From Larimichthys crocea (taxonomy: Eukaryota; Chordata; Actinopteri; Sciaenidae), in NCBI RefSeq assembly GCF_000972845.2, contig NC_040033.1, forward strand, positions 1,106,344-1,170,343: a stretch of 64,000 bases of DNA, written 5' to 3'. A model generated the notes under the pieces. That model was not told the DNA's origin, made no database searches, and saw only the letters and a program-made list of their open reading frames with translations. Each line of letters starts with the position of its first letter. The stretch's first letter is position 1. Of this stretch, positions 36,101 to 50,057 are shown one piece after another. Made by a program: the position numbers and the translations under genes.

Positions 36101-39079
36101 AAGTCCACTGAGTTAGGAGCAATTTGAGATTCATTTCCAGAGAAAAAAAACATGATTTATGGAGTTAATTTGAATCTGCTGCTAAACCTCATGGATCCCT
36201 CCTGCAACATGCTGCAGCTCCAATTAAAAATTCTAATTATGATGACCAACATATGGGTTCAATAGAGTGCATATTCTCAGTCTCGTAGAGCTGCAGACCC
36301 TAAGGCAATGAAGGTAATCTCTCATTAGTTCTGTGCACACTACCCAAGTCACCACTTCCTACATAGGCAAAATAAAAGTGCATCAACCAATATTGTTCAC
36401 TTATTGCCCAGTAATATCAATTAAATACACGTATTTTTATGATCTGAGAAGTAATGGCTCCCTTTTTTCCCATTAAAAGAAAACTTCATTAAATTGCAGT
36501 TTTCACCGACTATAATTGAAGATTAAAATAACACAGCCAAAATTCATATTCAGAGCTGTAAAATTATGAAAAATGAGCTGCATAGGAAGGTAACAAGTGA
36601 GTCTTGCTCAGACTTTCACAGTGCAAATATGCAGGGATTATGTTGACTGTCCGCTGCCTGAGCACTGAACCTTGGAAGTGTGGCCTTCTGGTTACAGCTC
36701 AGTCCCTGAAATGTGCTGATAATAACGGCCAACAATCACTCCTCAACAGTGGTTCGGCTTTGTGGAATAACCACATCATCACGTCATGTCTTGATTCTTT
36801 AAAATGTTTTACACTATATCCTCTTTAGTAGAAAGTAGATGCACAAACAGGCATCTTTTTTCTTTTCCACAAAGCTGTCAGTTTCGGTGCAGCTCACATT
36901 GCACAAGTTCCTCTGAGATTTACTGTTCGTTAGGCTCATGAAGTGGCCATGTGTTGGCACCTTCTGCACACTGTTCTGCCGGACCCATATGCTCTAGCAC
37001 AGGCTATTATGTCTGAATGACAATTAAGCTTCTTGACATGTAGATGAAGAGGTTGTTGGAAGGCACACTCTGCCATGACACGGTCGATGGCGGCATTTCT
37101 TTATCTGGTGTATATTTTTCCCATGTGGAAAAAAACAAACAAGAAATAATTGGATTTGCAGTACGATTTAATGTTGAAAACATCCAACAGTTGGACCACT
37201 CTCTGGTGATCACGTCAGAGGAATTTCCTAATCCAATCCAGATATGTTTTGGGGATCTTAAAAAACACTTGCAACCCTGTTCCCAGAGATATTCTGTGGG
37301 AGGTATGGAGGACTCAGGATCTGCTGCCGTGTCCTCCTACAGAGCATGGACAGAATAACAGGAACTTGCAATATAATGCCATGAAACAGCAAAAACTATG
37401 ATCTCCGACCACGAAAATGACCATATCTTTCTGATATGGTGACATTTCATTCGTCCTATAATGTCCACCACCTGTATGTTGTTATATTGTGCCTAAAGAT
37501 TTTAAAACCACTAAATGTAAATCCTGTTTTCCAGCTTGGGGCGTGTATCTCATAGATGTTCTTAAGCACATTCTTAAAAACACAGTAGACTGGTTCCATT
37601 TGTGTATTTCATTTGTCTCGACTTGAATTCAAGCCACATGTGTAGTGTCTGGCATTCAGAGAGAATCCCTCAGAGAATAATTATTGTCTTTAGTGCGACG
37701 GATTTTAATTTTGTTTGCTTTGCAGTACGGCTCCATGGAGAGTTTCACTGTTCAATTAGATAGTTCACACGTCTCAAATAAAAGGAAAGGTTTAAGAAGT
37801 GAGGGACCTAGATTGTAAAAGGAGGATTGTGTAATTTACACTGTGTATAAGGTGCAAGTTTCCTGTGGAAAACATATTTAATTAAAGAAGGAAAGAAGAG
37901 TAAGACTGGAGCACAGTGAGCAACTCTTTATCAGACCTAATTCTCCATAGATTGTTGTGATGCTGCTCTAATTGCTTAATCATGATGGATTTGACAGTAA
38001 TTGTCACAGCCGTCATGTTTCCATGTTCTGTCAAGCGATTCAGGACTATAAATTGAGGGAATTCATCATGAAAGTGTGAAAAAAAAACCATTTCAATGAT
38101 CATTTTGTCTTCCCTTTGTCACTAATTAGACATAAACAACAAACAAATAATTGAGTAGCAAACTGGCTTCTGAAATGTAACTTTATGTCAGTATATACCT
38201 CAAAGACATCTGAGTAAGTAAGCAATGACAGCCAGAACGTACAGAGACACACTGGCGATATCTCATACCCACACAACAATCCATGTGGCATCTTTATGAC
38301 ATGCCATCAAGTATAAAAGGACATGAAACGCCACTTTAAACTTAAACAAATCTAAAAAAACGCTTCTATTATTGAAACCCAGACACCGAAATAGCAGCAT
38401 CTGTCTGTGCAGCGCACAAAACAAGTGACAAGTGCTGCATCTTTGCAACATGCAACAATCATTCAGAGGAGTGGAGATCATAAAGGTGCTACGTTTACTC
38501 TGAAGCTCATCGGGGGCGCAGAGCTCACGGCAAAGGTAATATCCTGGCTCCGCCGAAATTGTTGAAGACGCGGCTGTTAAAGCACCTGTGGGAGAATTCG
38601 CTCCCATTACCAAAATCTCATTAGCTACATCACCGGATTTTGGCATCACAATGAAATGATGCGTGCTCGCGAAGTTTCATTTTAAATTATTCATTGTTTG
38701 CAATAAAGTCGTCTGGTATGTCCAGTGAGGTCGACGATAGAGCTAAACTGAGCTTTTCCTTCCTCGCATCTTCCCAGAACGAGGATTGAAAGGAAAGTAT
38801 GGCGCTTTAGAGACTGCTGTTGGTATTCCTTTTTATTTAAAATGCCTGGTGCAGCAAGGTTGGCTGATCAGAGACATGGGACTATATCTGGAGTTTGCAG
38901 ACTGATGTATGTTTTCATAAGAGATCATAGGCTTTCATTATGGTGCCATTTAATCTGAGCAAGTTCCTTTTCAAATATTTCAGATATCATGTCACTGTCA
39001 CTCGGTTGACAATCTCTGTATCCGTGGTGATTATCTACAGATGGCAGTGTATGTTTGTTGATCTATCCACTGTCTTCCT
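33119..39079. other. Long non-coding stretch; enhancer-like block at 36140-36320
   Basis: Six kilobases without a supportable gene or nameable repeat. The block 36140-36320 is dense in TAAT cores (GGAGTTAATTTGAATC, CAATTAAAAATTCTAATTAT) and unlike the flanks. A GC-richer patch at about 38500-38640, open on the minus strand, has no recognised product. A short TCA/TTA-rich run lies at 33130-33155. Confidence 0.4.
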
Positions 39080-39545
39080 TCAGATAGAAATATCTCTACA
39101 ACTATTAGATAGTTTAGTTAGTTGGTGCAGACATATATGTTCCCCAGAGGGTGAATCCTAACAGCTATAGTGATCTTGTGGCTCTCTTTAACACCACCAG
39201 CAGGTCAAACTTTTCACAGTGAAAGACCTCAACATCTATCTATCCTACAGATAGTCTCACACTATGAATCCTTGTGACTTTTCGATGACTTTTCCTCTGG
39301 CACCTCCGAGGTCTTGAGTTTGAGCTTCTGAGTGAAAAACCTGAACAACAGCTTGATGTCTTCCCATTGAATTTGGTACACTTATGTTCCTCTCTGGATG
39401 AATTATTCCAAATTTGACAATCCTGTGGCATCTCATCGAGCTCCATCCGGAATTTCATTTTGTCCAATATTTTGGTCTATGGCAAGATGCATGCACATTC
39501 CCATCAGCCTTAGCCGTACTTTGCATTTTGTGTTGGACAGCTTAA
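39080..39545 (+). repeat. Teleost repeat family F, copy 1
   Basis: AATATCTCTACAACTATTAG, then ATATATGTTCCCCAGAGGG, GAATCCTAACAGC and GACTTTTCCTCTGGCACC, then TTGAATTTGGTACACTTATG and ATTCCCATCAGCCTTAGCCG, form a recognisable series. It has an internally repeated architecture in which each half restarts with a 'test the species' type phrase. Copies 2 and 3 lie at 44332-44830 and 63810-63985. Confidence 0.6.
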
Positions 39546-42500
39546 AGTTTTGAGAGAGAAAGAGGGAGAGAGAGCACTGTGCAACAAAAGTCTCCAGCCA
39601 GAACTGAACCAGGGACATTGCATGGTATGCATCTCAACTAGCAGGCGTCTGAGAAGGTCTCCGCAGACAACAGTGTCTAAATACAAATTTTAACAACCTG
39701 AAAACAAAGTTGCAGTTTTGTTTGCTGTTTTCTTTCTCCTTCGTATTTGAAATGGAAAGATGTGACGCTGGTGTAGAGCAGGATGCAAATTTAGCCTTGA
39801 ATAGTTTACATACTGCGCACGCTTCCTCATTAAATCTCTGTACCTGTGATAGCCGCGTCCACGTTCCACATCCTGTGCGTTCCTGTGTTCTGTCTTTTTG
39901 CATTGGCGTCACTTTAATGCTTTGCAGTTCAAAAGTAAATAACACAAAGGGTTTGAGCAGGAACATGCCAGCATCATAGTAAATATGTGCTATAATTCAA
40001 AGTATTTTGTGGGATATCTTGTGATATTCTTCAGATGGGTCCATACAGGGAACTTGGGCACTTTTCTTTTAAACCCTGAAGTCTCAGCAGATGCATTCAA
40101 CGGATCAACACCCTTTTAGAAATATTGTACACTGCAGCATAATTATTTTTTGCTATGAAACAGCAAATGCAAGTGATTTCATGTACAAGCTGACATTTAC
40201 TCAGGCACATGGAGCCGTTTATGACCAGAGCTGCACGTTTCTAATTCTAGCCTACAAATTACTCAACAAATGTAACTTCTTCTAGTTATTTTAGTTATCA
40301 TGTAAAAACCTTCTTTTATTTCTGTGAACATAAAGGAACTTATCACTGTTTGGATCACATGTATTTTCAGAAGATTAAACTTGATTTTTGAGAACCAACA
40401 ATTGTTATACACATAATAACATCAATATTATAATAGAACATTCTGCCAAATGCTCTGTAGGCAGCATTTACCAGTTAATTACACAAGTTGATTGTGACAA
40501 GCAAACTTTTAGTGTAAGTTTTTGAAATATTTTTAGATAGTAAATATCTTCTTTCCTTTTTTTGTGTTATTGTCAATTAGTCTCAGATCTTTTAAATTAG
40601 AAACATTTCATAACAAACTGATATGAAAACTGAAACGTTGCTCATTACCCATCAATTCAAATTCATCAAACAACCAACCCTGACCTCCCCTTCATGAATT
40701 ATTATTTATTTCAGACTTGTTTGTGCACCGGTATGACATAATTTATTTCAGTGTGTGGCTTGACGTTTAAATTACTTATTAACAATCATCACAAAATCTA
40801 AAATACACGTTAAATCATTCTATTTAACTTTTATTTATATATATATAGGTAATGTCACTCATATGGAAACATTTTCTCTCCAGCTTTATAAATAAAAAGC
40901 TACATTATTCAGATGATGGCCTCATGTCTGCTACCTTTGTAAAAAGACATTTATTTATAGATTGGGTGGCGGCAGGAAAGCCCCCAAGTAGTCATAAAAG
41001 CTTTTTATAAGATATCTAATAAGGACGACGTTACAATCATAGGTGTATTCCTGTCAGAGTGCACTAGAGTGCTGCAGCTTCACTTGTTGTCTCCAAGTCC
41101 GGTTGAAATTCATATATACGTAAGTGATTATTGGTATTATTGACTAGTGCTTAATTCCACAGAATCATCCACAGAATCATCCGATGTTAGATGTTGAACA
41201 TTACCTTCAAAATGAGCTCCAACTGGACATAGCACTACACCTGTAGTGACAATACATGTGTTACGTAAGTTTTACATATGTGAATTTGCTACTTACAGAG
41301 ACAAGTACCACTTCAAAATAAAAAGTCTGGCTGCTTCGTTAAACTGTGAAGCAGAGGCCGCTTCAACATTTTGCTTCCATTTTTTTGTTTTGCATTTTGT
41401 TGCATAAGAGGGACCCACCGAGGTGAACGTGCTTTGTGCTGTAGTTTGGGCAGACTTCACAGAGAGAGCCGGCTGCCCTTGGCTCACAACTCCATCAATA
41501 ATTACTTGGTTTTAAAACTTAATTTTGGAATGCAAAGTGTGCGGACCAATATTAATTTTATCCTGCATGAAGAGTGTCAGTGGGTGGCCTGTGGTGAATT
41601 TCACTGCAATAAGGTGATTTTCAGACGAAGCTAATACGGGGTTGAGCAGGGTGAAGGTTTAAGGGAGGACAGTGATGACACATCAGAAAATGGCTTTACA
41701 GTAGGCTAAGTCAGCTTTGTTTGCTTTCGAATGCCTTCCAAAGCCCTTTTTGTGTTTCCCTCACCATGTGTGAATGTTTGGCAGAGACAGACTGAATGAC
41801 ACTGCAGCTTAAGTATCCACCATTGGAGAAGGATAAGAACCTCACTTTCAAAGATTGTCGGTTGAGTGAGGAGATCCCTTCTTTGACGTCTAAACTTTAT
41901 TGAGGCTCAGCTTTGTAGCACTGAGTGAATCCACTCTAGCGCTCTCACAACCCACAAAAAGACAGTATTGAGAGTATCTCCACAGCGGATCATTGTTTTT
42001 GAGAAGCATACTGCTCCCTTGCCTGTCTTGTCACTGAAATAGGGCAGCGTCAGCCTGAGTTCCTTTGAACACTCTGACATGATTTCAGGAGGCATCTTAA
42101 GGGAACAGAAATATAAGAAATGATCTCTCAAAGGTGTCGGAACAAAAGAAAAAAGTTAAGGACTCTTGAAAGTTTATTGCTCTGGAGCCATTGAATAACT
42201 ATTTTTGGCTCCATTTTGGTCAATAGATAAGTGATACAGACAAGCATAGACATGACATGATGCCATTCTGGACAGATGGTACATCTCATCTTGACAGTGG
42301 CCGCAAGAATACATCTCTATATTACTGTGAAAGGGTTTCTGAACACTTTCCCCAATTGTCATGCTAGACATGTTTCAAAATGTAGTTTTGAAGCAAAGTC
42401 ATATTTATTATTTTTTATAAAAAGGGAAAATGCCCAACAAGATGTCTTTTATCAGAAATCAATGGATGGTGAGGAGGTCAGAACCATCGAGGAGCTGATT

Positions 42501-44331
42501 CCTGATAATAAACACCTTGTTGGCAATTATCAGGAATTAATCTGGCTTACCAAAGAAAACCATCAGGCCTCTATCTGTGTTTCCTTATGAACACCTGAGG
42601 GTTTGACTAATACCTACAACATTCCTATAGGGTTCTAGACTTCCCATTGAGAAATATCTGAAGTCCACTCAGCTTATCAAGCTGCTAACTTTATGCTATC
42701 AAGAGTCAACATCAATAATGTTTTGTACACTATATTTATGGCAGTATGTTTACAAAAGCTGGCTATTCCAACTATAGGCCATGTGTAACCTAGTGGCAGC
42801 TGCAGCCTAATGTAGCGAGTTAAACAGCAGATGGGATGACTTATATAAAGGGTCAGTAAGTTCAGAGGATGAGGGCTGCTGTTGTAAATAATATATATAC
42901 AGAAAGAACTTTTGATTAGTGTTATAACAGGAATTAATGAACAGAATCGAGTGTTTACTCAGACCACGGTATAACTGTTCATTAAAAGGTTATATAGTCT
43001 ATATAGTCTTGGACATAATAATAATATTTCGTACGTGTGTCTGACTTACAACACTATAATTTATAACAATCTAACAAAAGTAAACTTGTAATTATTCAAG
43101 TGCTGACAGGTCTTAAATGAACTTAATTCCTCATGTGCTTCTTGGCAAAAAGCTACATCCTCAGTGGAATTTAAACCGTGATTGTAATCCTCAACGAGTC
43201 TCCTATTAGGCAAATAATTATCTGTGCTTGAAAAAAAAAGAAAAAAGCCACTTGGTGGGGATAAAATGATAAAATTGTAAATGTGTGAATGCTTTGCAGG
43301 GGACGTAGTGCAGCCTATCTTGAATTTAGCAGTTTGATTGGAAATGTGAAAATGCGGCTTGTAAAGTAAAAGACTGGCGGTCATGGATGACCACACTGAT
43401 CTCCATATCTTCCAAACACAGCCTTGTTCTCTGGGGTCACCTTGTCTGACTGCTTTTGCTGCAAGGGGCTTCATGCATAATCTGCCATTTACTCCCATGC
43501 TCTAAAAACACCGGCTTACAGACACACAAAGCTTGACTTACGCCAGCAAAGCTTGTGCTCTTGTGCTGATCCACACCAAAAACACCCAGGTGGCACGCTG
43601 AGCACATGGGGGATGAACACAGATAAAAGCTTGTTGTCTTACAATGAAATGATTTGCATTTTGATTTGAGTGTAATTTTTATTTATTGGTTTGCAAAATG
43701 ATTTAACACAAATCCTACTAGAATGAGCTTTGATAGTTTAACTTGTTTCACAGGTAAACACATCGCAGAAGAATAAAACACTAGTTAGTATGCTGGAACA
43801 TTGTTGCCGACATGTACTCAGGAGAAGATTAGGTAGCCTATAAAGAAATTCCTCCGGCACATAAGCAATTTAATTTCAATTACAGCATTTCACAGAGGAA
43901 GTGCTTTATTAGCCAGATGCAAAAGCATATAGAATAATTAAAATGAGCTTTGTTGTAGCAACGTTGATGTTGAACAAACAACCAAAAAGATTTGAATCTG
44001 TGAACACAGGATATTTTTGTCTCATTCCAGAAGGCATAAGTAATACCGAGGGAGGACGTGGTGATCAGTAATTATTCTCTCAGGACCCTGGGAAATCTGT
44101 CGCAATGAGAAACAAACAAACAAGGATTTTCTTTGGGTTCTCTGATACAAATGGAGTTTGAGGTATCGTTTATGTTTGAAGAGGTTTAAATTCATCCCTT
44201 CCCTGATCATCATCTGGCAAATATATGGACTCATGCACACTTGTTTTGAAAGCATGCCTTGTGTGTGTTTTTATTCATTATTGTTCACGAGTGTTAAGAG
44301 CTTTTGTATGCTCTCAAATTGGTGATATTGG
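39546..44331. other. Non-coding; 12-bp tandem pair at 41157 and enhancer-like block at 43840-43950
   Basis: No gene is supported. CCACAGAATCAT occurs twice in tandem (41157-41180). The block 43840-43950 (GCAATTTAATTTCAATTAC, GAATAATTAAAATG) is dense in homeodomain cores. A 145-codon minus-strand frame at 43061-43498 has no protein features. Confidence 0.4.
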
Positions 44332-44830
44332 TTTTCACATTCATGGTCCCCAAAGGATGAATCCTCATTGAGCTCGATGATCCATTGACTTTTTATATGG
44401 TTCTGCCTTCAGGTCAAAGTTTTTAAATGTCAATATAAAGATTCTTTCGAACGTTCGTGGTTTCCAGACGATGAATCCTTGTCTTTGACTTTTCCGACAG
44501 CACCCCCATGAATCCTAATGAATGCTAGGTTGACATTATTGATTCAAGGTGACATGTCTCTGCAGCTATAAGATAGATTGTCATAAAAAATTTTGCCCAC
44601 ACATTCATGGTCCCTAGAGGATGAACTGACGCTGGTGATCCCCTTGGACTTTTCCTCTGTCCTACAATTTGGTACATACAGTCGTGTTTTCCTCTGAAAA
44701 ATTAATAACTAATGGTGATCCCTTGACTTTCCATTTAGTGCCATCATCAGGTCAAATTTAAAATTTGTCTAATTCTTAGGTTTATGACTAAATACCTCAT
44801 AAATTAACAACAGTTCCTCAGAAACCCACG
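44332..44830 (+). repeat. Teleost repeat family F, copy 2
   Basis: The units CATTCATGGTCCC(C/T)A, GGATGAATCCT, GACTTTTCC and GCCATCATCAGGTCAAATTT recur two to three times in the order found in copy 1, with more divergence. The same strand as copy 1. Non-coding. Confidence 0.6.
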
Positions 44831-46729
44831 GGCGATGTCACAGATATGTCCATGTATACATATCATTTGTTAAGCAGTGTGCTAACTATTCATAAGCATG
44901 ACAATCACTACCAACTGTGACTATCATTACATTTACTTCATCACAAATGCTACAGATCAGAAACAAACTTTTAATTTCAATGGAGACTGCAAGGTAAAGA
45001 GCTTAGCATTTGACAAAGTGACCAACTAGAGGAAGACTCTCAGAAAGCTTTTTCACTGAAGGTAAAAAGGCAAAAAAAAAACTAAAGTTTTGCTCTGGGA
45101 TGACAAAATGTCCCAAGACATTTGTCCCAGTCTGCTCCTTTAAATAACCCAATGATAATCCACCCAGTGCCCCAATTTTGCACTCATGTGTACTCATGTA
45201 GGACAAAGTATTATAAAGGATGTAACCTATTTTAGGGAGCATTTAAAAATCTATCTGGGATTTTGCAACAAACAAACTGTCCCTATACGTGTTTGCCTGG
45301 CTTGAGTACATTCATTCAGGCTGCCAGTGTTGACCGAGTTCATGAAAGGTAGAATTCGTAAAAAGTAAAAGTGGCAGAAGAAAGAATGGTGAACTCAAGA
45401 GATAAAGAATTTATAGTCCGTCCACACAATACACAACTGTATTGAGTCAGACAGCCAGTCTAAATCGCATCAGATTTTCTTTTCCTGTCAGTGTTGGTAC
45501 ACTCAAAATTTGTCCACAGTTCATCCGGCTAAGAAAAAACTCCAATGATGTCACATCTTTTTTCTTTGTCATTAACTGAGCTTATTGACGGTGACTGCCA
45601 TCTATCACTCTATTCCTAATTAGTTAAAATCGCCAAATACTTTTTGACTAAGTTGGTTCTAAAATAGCTGAGAGTTAGTCGATCACCAACTATATGAAAG
45701 GAAAAAGAAGCAAAACAAGCACTGCAAAAGTTGTCCAGGTCTAAACATTGTGCATTTCATCATCACATTGTCCTCAAGAACCACACACTGTGTAATGCTG
45801 CCCGACTGTGGAAAACACTAACAACACCCAAAATATGCTTCTTCACACAACTCTGAGTTAGTCATTAAGGTGGTTGCACAGTCCCTGGGCAGTACTTCCT
45901 GAACTCAACGAGAGAATTATTTAATTTGACGAGGACATTCACCTATTTATTGAATCATTTACATCACCGTGCTAACCTTGGAAGAGGTCTAAGCTGACCA
46001 GTTACGTCCATAAGCTGTGTGGTGGTAACCAGTAGACTCTCTTCAACATTGATCAAGTGCTGAAAACAACCTGCCATGAATAATCGTCCTCTTTAACTAG
46101 CAAAGGCACATTTTTTATTCCACACATTTTCCTTCAACAGTAAAGTTGTCAAAGCAAAGGAACAATGTAACAACCTCATTGCTTTTTATAGTGTTTTTTG
46201 TTTTTTTGACATCATAAAAAATAGTTTACACACACTGGCACAGTCGATATATATGAAATAATAATCAGTGTCTATTCTTAAGACCTTAGATTTTCTCTTT
46301 CAGTCCTTTCCAAGCTTGGAATTTTTCTGTTCCTCCACTCAAGCTCGCTGAGCATTCAAGGATCGAGAATCTGTCTCTGTATTCTGTCTTTTCTGAGAAT
46401 GATGTGTGTATGTGTGTGTTTACTCTGTATGTCACGTCGATGACATTCTGTCAGTCTTGTGTTTCCACAGCAGTGATCAAATCAACTTTCTCTCCAACCT
46501 TTTGTCTTAACTGGTTTGTGTTTGACACTTTTGGTTTCGTATTTGTTTAAAAAATAATAATACTTGGGTGCATATATGTGTTTAAATCTCATAAATATAC
46601 AGTAAGAGTTTTCATAGGATCACTCACCTCAGCTCAAAGTTCCTTCCACACAAGCCTGTTCTCAGATCTGCTTCATGTAGAATATATGAGGGCGTATTGT
46701 ACCAAACAAAAACCATAATACAATGTTAT
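44831..46729. other. Non-coding, nothing recognised
   Basis: A+T-rich; a T-rich run at about 46190-46210; no signal. Confidence 0.5.
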
Positions 46730-46817
46730 GTTCATTTCAAAACAACCACATGACGTACAGTATTTATCACAACGTTCATTTCAAAACAACCACATGACGT
46801 ACAGTATTTATCACAAC
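46730..46817. repeat. Exact 2 x 44-bp tandem duplication
   Basis: The 44-base unit starting GTTCATTTCAAAACAACC occurs at 46730-46773 and again, with no mismatch, at 46774-46817. Each unit carries ATGACGTAC, one base from a CRE-type site. Perfect identity suggests a recent event. Confidence 0.97.
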
Positions 46818-49800
46818 TGGGACATATTTTGACCTCAATTAATGAATTAATTTAACAACATATATATTTGAGAGATTCCTCTGCATACCAACCAATGGAG
46901 CTCACGTACCACCATGGTGAGAGAGAGTGGCAGACGGTCCAAGGAGTCACTTTATTTATGTTGCCTAGTAACAGGGAATGTCTGATCTCACCTCCAAACT
47001 AAACTCACCTTTCTTCTTTCCCCGACCTGCCTCGGTCACATCAAAGACAAGATCTTATTTTGAAGTCGGCGTTCAGAGGGCAACCAATAAACCACTAACG
47101 CGGCTAATTTATGCATAGCTCATACCCATTTTAGCTTTTTTCCAAGACTCCCTGTTGTTCATCTTCACATTAGAAAGGTGCTCAGTGCTGATTTCCTCCA
47201 GAGTCCTCCGATTAACTGGAAAGGCATGAGAGAAACAGGAGATCAGCTGTGCTGAACTGTGTCTTTATATTTAAACCTCAGGAAAACTCAACAACTCAAC
47301 TACTGTCAGTGTTTAGACAGTGTCTATAAATGAAAGTCCAGGACTGATGATGCTGAACAGATATCGTACATTTAATTTCTACACACACACATGTTTTCAT
47401 GATATACGGTATGAGCAGTATGAACATGAATTCTCTTTTTTATTTCAGGTTTAAAAATGGCACTGAACTGCCAATACGCATACGAAAAGAACTGTCTGTT
47501 AGGAAAACTTGCATTTGAAACAAACACAAACTGACCTAAAGAAACCTGCAACCAATCTGCTGTCACCTTATTTTCTGTTAAAACACGAGCCCACAGTGGC
47601 TTCAGAAACCGGCTACTGCGGATGGAATACATTGGACCAACACCCTCCTCTATAAAGGAAGATTTTACATAAAAAAAAATAAAAATAAACCAAATTGAAA
47701 AGTGATATCTGTCCCACTTGTTTTGATGGATGACATTCCACAGAAACAAGCTGAGAAAAATCCGGCAGTGCTTCGGATGAGAATGACTATCAGCATGTTC
47801 ACCGGATTGAATTTGAAACACATCAAAACCATGGTCAGATACATTGTCAGCCGCAAGCTGGAGAATTATGCAGCAACAACACTGACTTTAAAGTTTCTGA
47901 TCAAAAAATAAAATAATTTAAAAAATGGCATTGAAAACAAAAAAGCTAAACTGAAAAAAGGAAACATTGGCATTGACACAGTTCTACTGGGACTGTTCCA
48001 CTTTAAAATGATTTAGTTTTATTTTGATATTTAGTTTTATGTGTTGTTAAATATGTTTTTTTCACCTAACCAGGCTGGGTTAAAGTTAACTTTTAAGTGT
48101 TTAGCTGACAAAGACAATGGAAGTGAGAAACAGAATAAACATAGGCCTGCCTGCTGTCACATACATGGCTATGTATGCTCGAGGTGTGATCATGTCAGAG
48201 GCTTCGGGTCCAGAGGCATGGCATTTTCTCATTAGTATGCATTATATTTAGATCATGCTCTCCGTGCCTTCTGCCCTCAAACCCCTCGTCTTCACACCAA
48301 AACACTTAGACAGTGTAAATGATCTATAGAGATGCAGATGTAGTAGATGAGGTGTAGTGTTGTCCCATGTGTCCTTGAAGGTTTCACTAGTGAGATTTGG
48401 AACACCTGAGACAAACGCTGAATAAAATTAATTAGCAATGTCGTCACTCTTAAACTGGAGCGCGGCATGAACTGGATCTTTGTCACAACAATTATTGCAC
48501 AAGTAACGAGGAGAACGATGGCAATTAAAACCAAACTACAACTGTGATTATTAATTTGCAAGAAGCAAGCAAACCTTTTAAAGCTGCTATGAAAAAGGAT
48601 TTCTTAAATTCGACTTGACAGACTTGGAAACAGCTCCGCGATGAAGCCACGATCAGTGCACAAACATTTGCCTTTTTCAGTCGAGTGTCTAGAGTCGGAT
48701 GGTTTGCAGAGGACACGCTGTTTGCTGGGGTTGATTCCCATCTTAGTTAGGCGTCAGGAATTAGCTTCCTCCTTTTTGCTGGAGTGATAATGAGAGTGTC
48801 ATCATGCAGAACAGAATTACGCTGTAAATGTCTGCACTTACACCTGAATGAAGTGGCCAATTTCAGGGGCTTTCTATACTCTTTCTTCTATTCCCTCTTT
48901 CCCCCCTGGCAGTTTTCGAGTTTGAGTAGTGTGCGTCTCATCAGTGAACAAAACTGACATGGGTAATGAGTTTCCTCATTTTCTCTTGGCGAGTTTCTAT
49001 TTCAGCAATGTAGGTGCTTTTGGCAAAGTCATTAGAGTTGAACTTGTGCCACTGTCTGCTGGTATTTTCCGCACTCGTTTCAGTAACATCTCCAAGCAAG
49101 CAGATCAGTTTTATACCGTCCAATCTAAAAAGGTGCCATGTGTAGGATTCTGAGGCATTTCATATATTAGCCATAAAAATGATTAAAGCATATGTTTTAA
49201 TCATGTTTATTGCTAATGATGATTGGGTTGTTGGGTCTAATTGCCTTCACTCCCTCCACCTCCCTGCAGGGTCAACAGTGTGCAACAGTAGCTTTGAACT
49301 GGAGTCAGTGCATGTCAACAAATGACTCCATACAACACAAAGTTCAAAGTCTGCAAAGCATCTGCAAAGAATCTATTGTGATGTTGTGCTTTTAGCTGCC
49401 TCATATTAGTTGGTTTACCAATATGGACAAATTGCAAGCAAGATAACTAACTAAAAGACTGTTTTTGGCTTTTGATAAAGTCAAACTAACTCATCAACTA
49501 ATTCGTCAACTAACTCACCCATACTCCGGGGACTAATCTGGCTGGTAAACTGGCTGGCCTGGCCTCTGCAGGTTGTTTTATAGGGGCAGTGTCATTGGGT
49601 TGCTACTGGCTGGTTAACTCTAGTTTATGAATTATTTGTAGCTTTCCAAATTACTGCTGCTGACATGATCTATGATACTAACCTATGTATTCTACACACA
49701 TATACAACAAAACCTGGTTAATACAAGAGCCATGGGCTCGGCCTGCTGGCTGTGCAGTGCAGGTCTTCCTTCATGGTTAATGGGAGGTTTCATGTTAGTA

Positions 49801-49873
49801 TCATGGAGGCAATGGTCCAAATAAAATACAGATAATACAGATAATATTAATGTTATTCTAAACATGATCGGAA
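46818..49873. other. Non-coding, nothing recognised
   Basis: Frames of 149 codons (47821-47372, minus) and 69 codons (47702-47911, plus) overlap each other and have no domain or signal; both are treated as chance. Confidence 0.45.
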
Positions 49874-49879
49874 TTTATT
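49874..49879 (-). terminator. Poly(A) signal for the candidate peptide gene
   Basis: AATAAA on the minus strand, about 180 bases downstream of the stop codon at 50058, a usual distance for a compact 3' UTR. Confidence 0.4.
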
Positions 49880-50057
49880 TCCCCGTTCAGTCTACCTATG
49901 TCATTTTCAGTCAATTCCCAGAATGATGCTCAATTGAGAGTGTGATGACTGCAGTTCACTTCTGAGGGTTTTCTGAATGCTACATCTAGAACCTTGATAT
50001 AATACTAAAACTGATTAAAACATTTTTAAAAGACTCAAGGTTTCTGCAAAAAGCTAA

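Noticed and set aside
43061..43498. 145-codon minus-strand frame
   Set aside because: No recognised motif; low-complexity hydrophobic part comes from T-rich sequence; length near the random maximum.
47372..47821. 149-codon minus-strand frame overlapping a 69-codon plus-strand frame
   Set aside because: Opposite-strand frames shadow each other and neither shows domain or splice support; A+T-rich composition.
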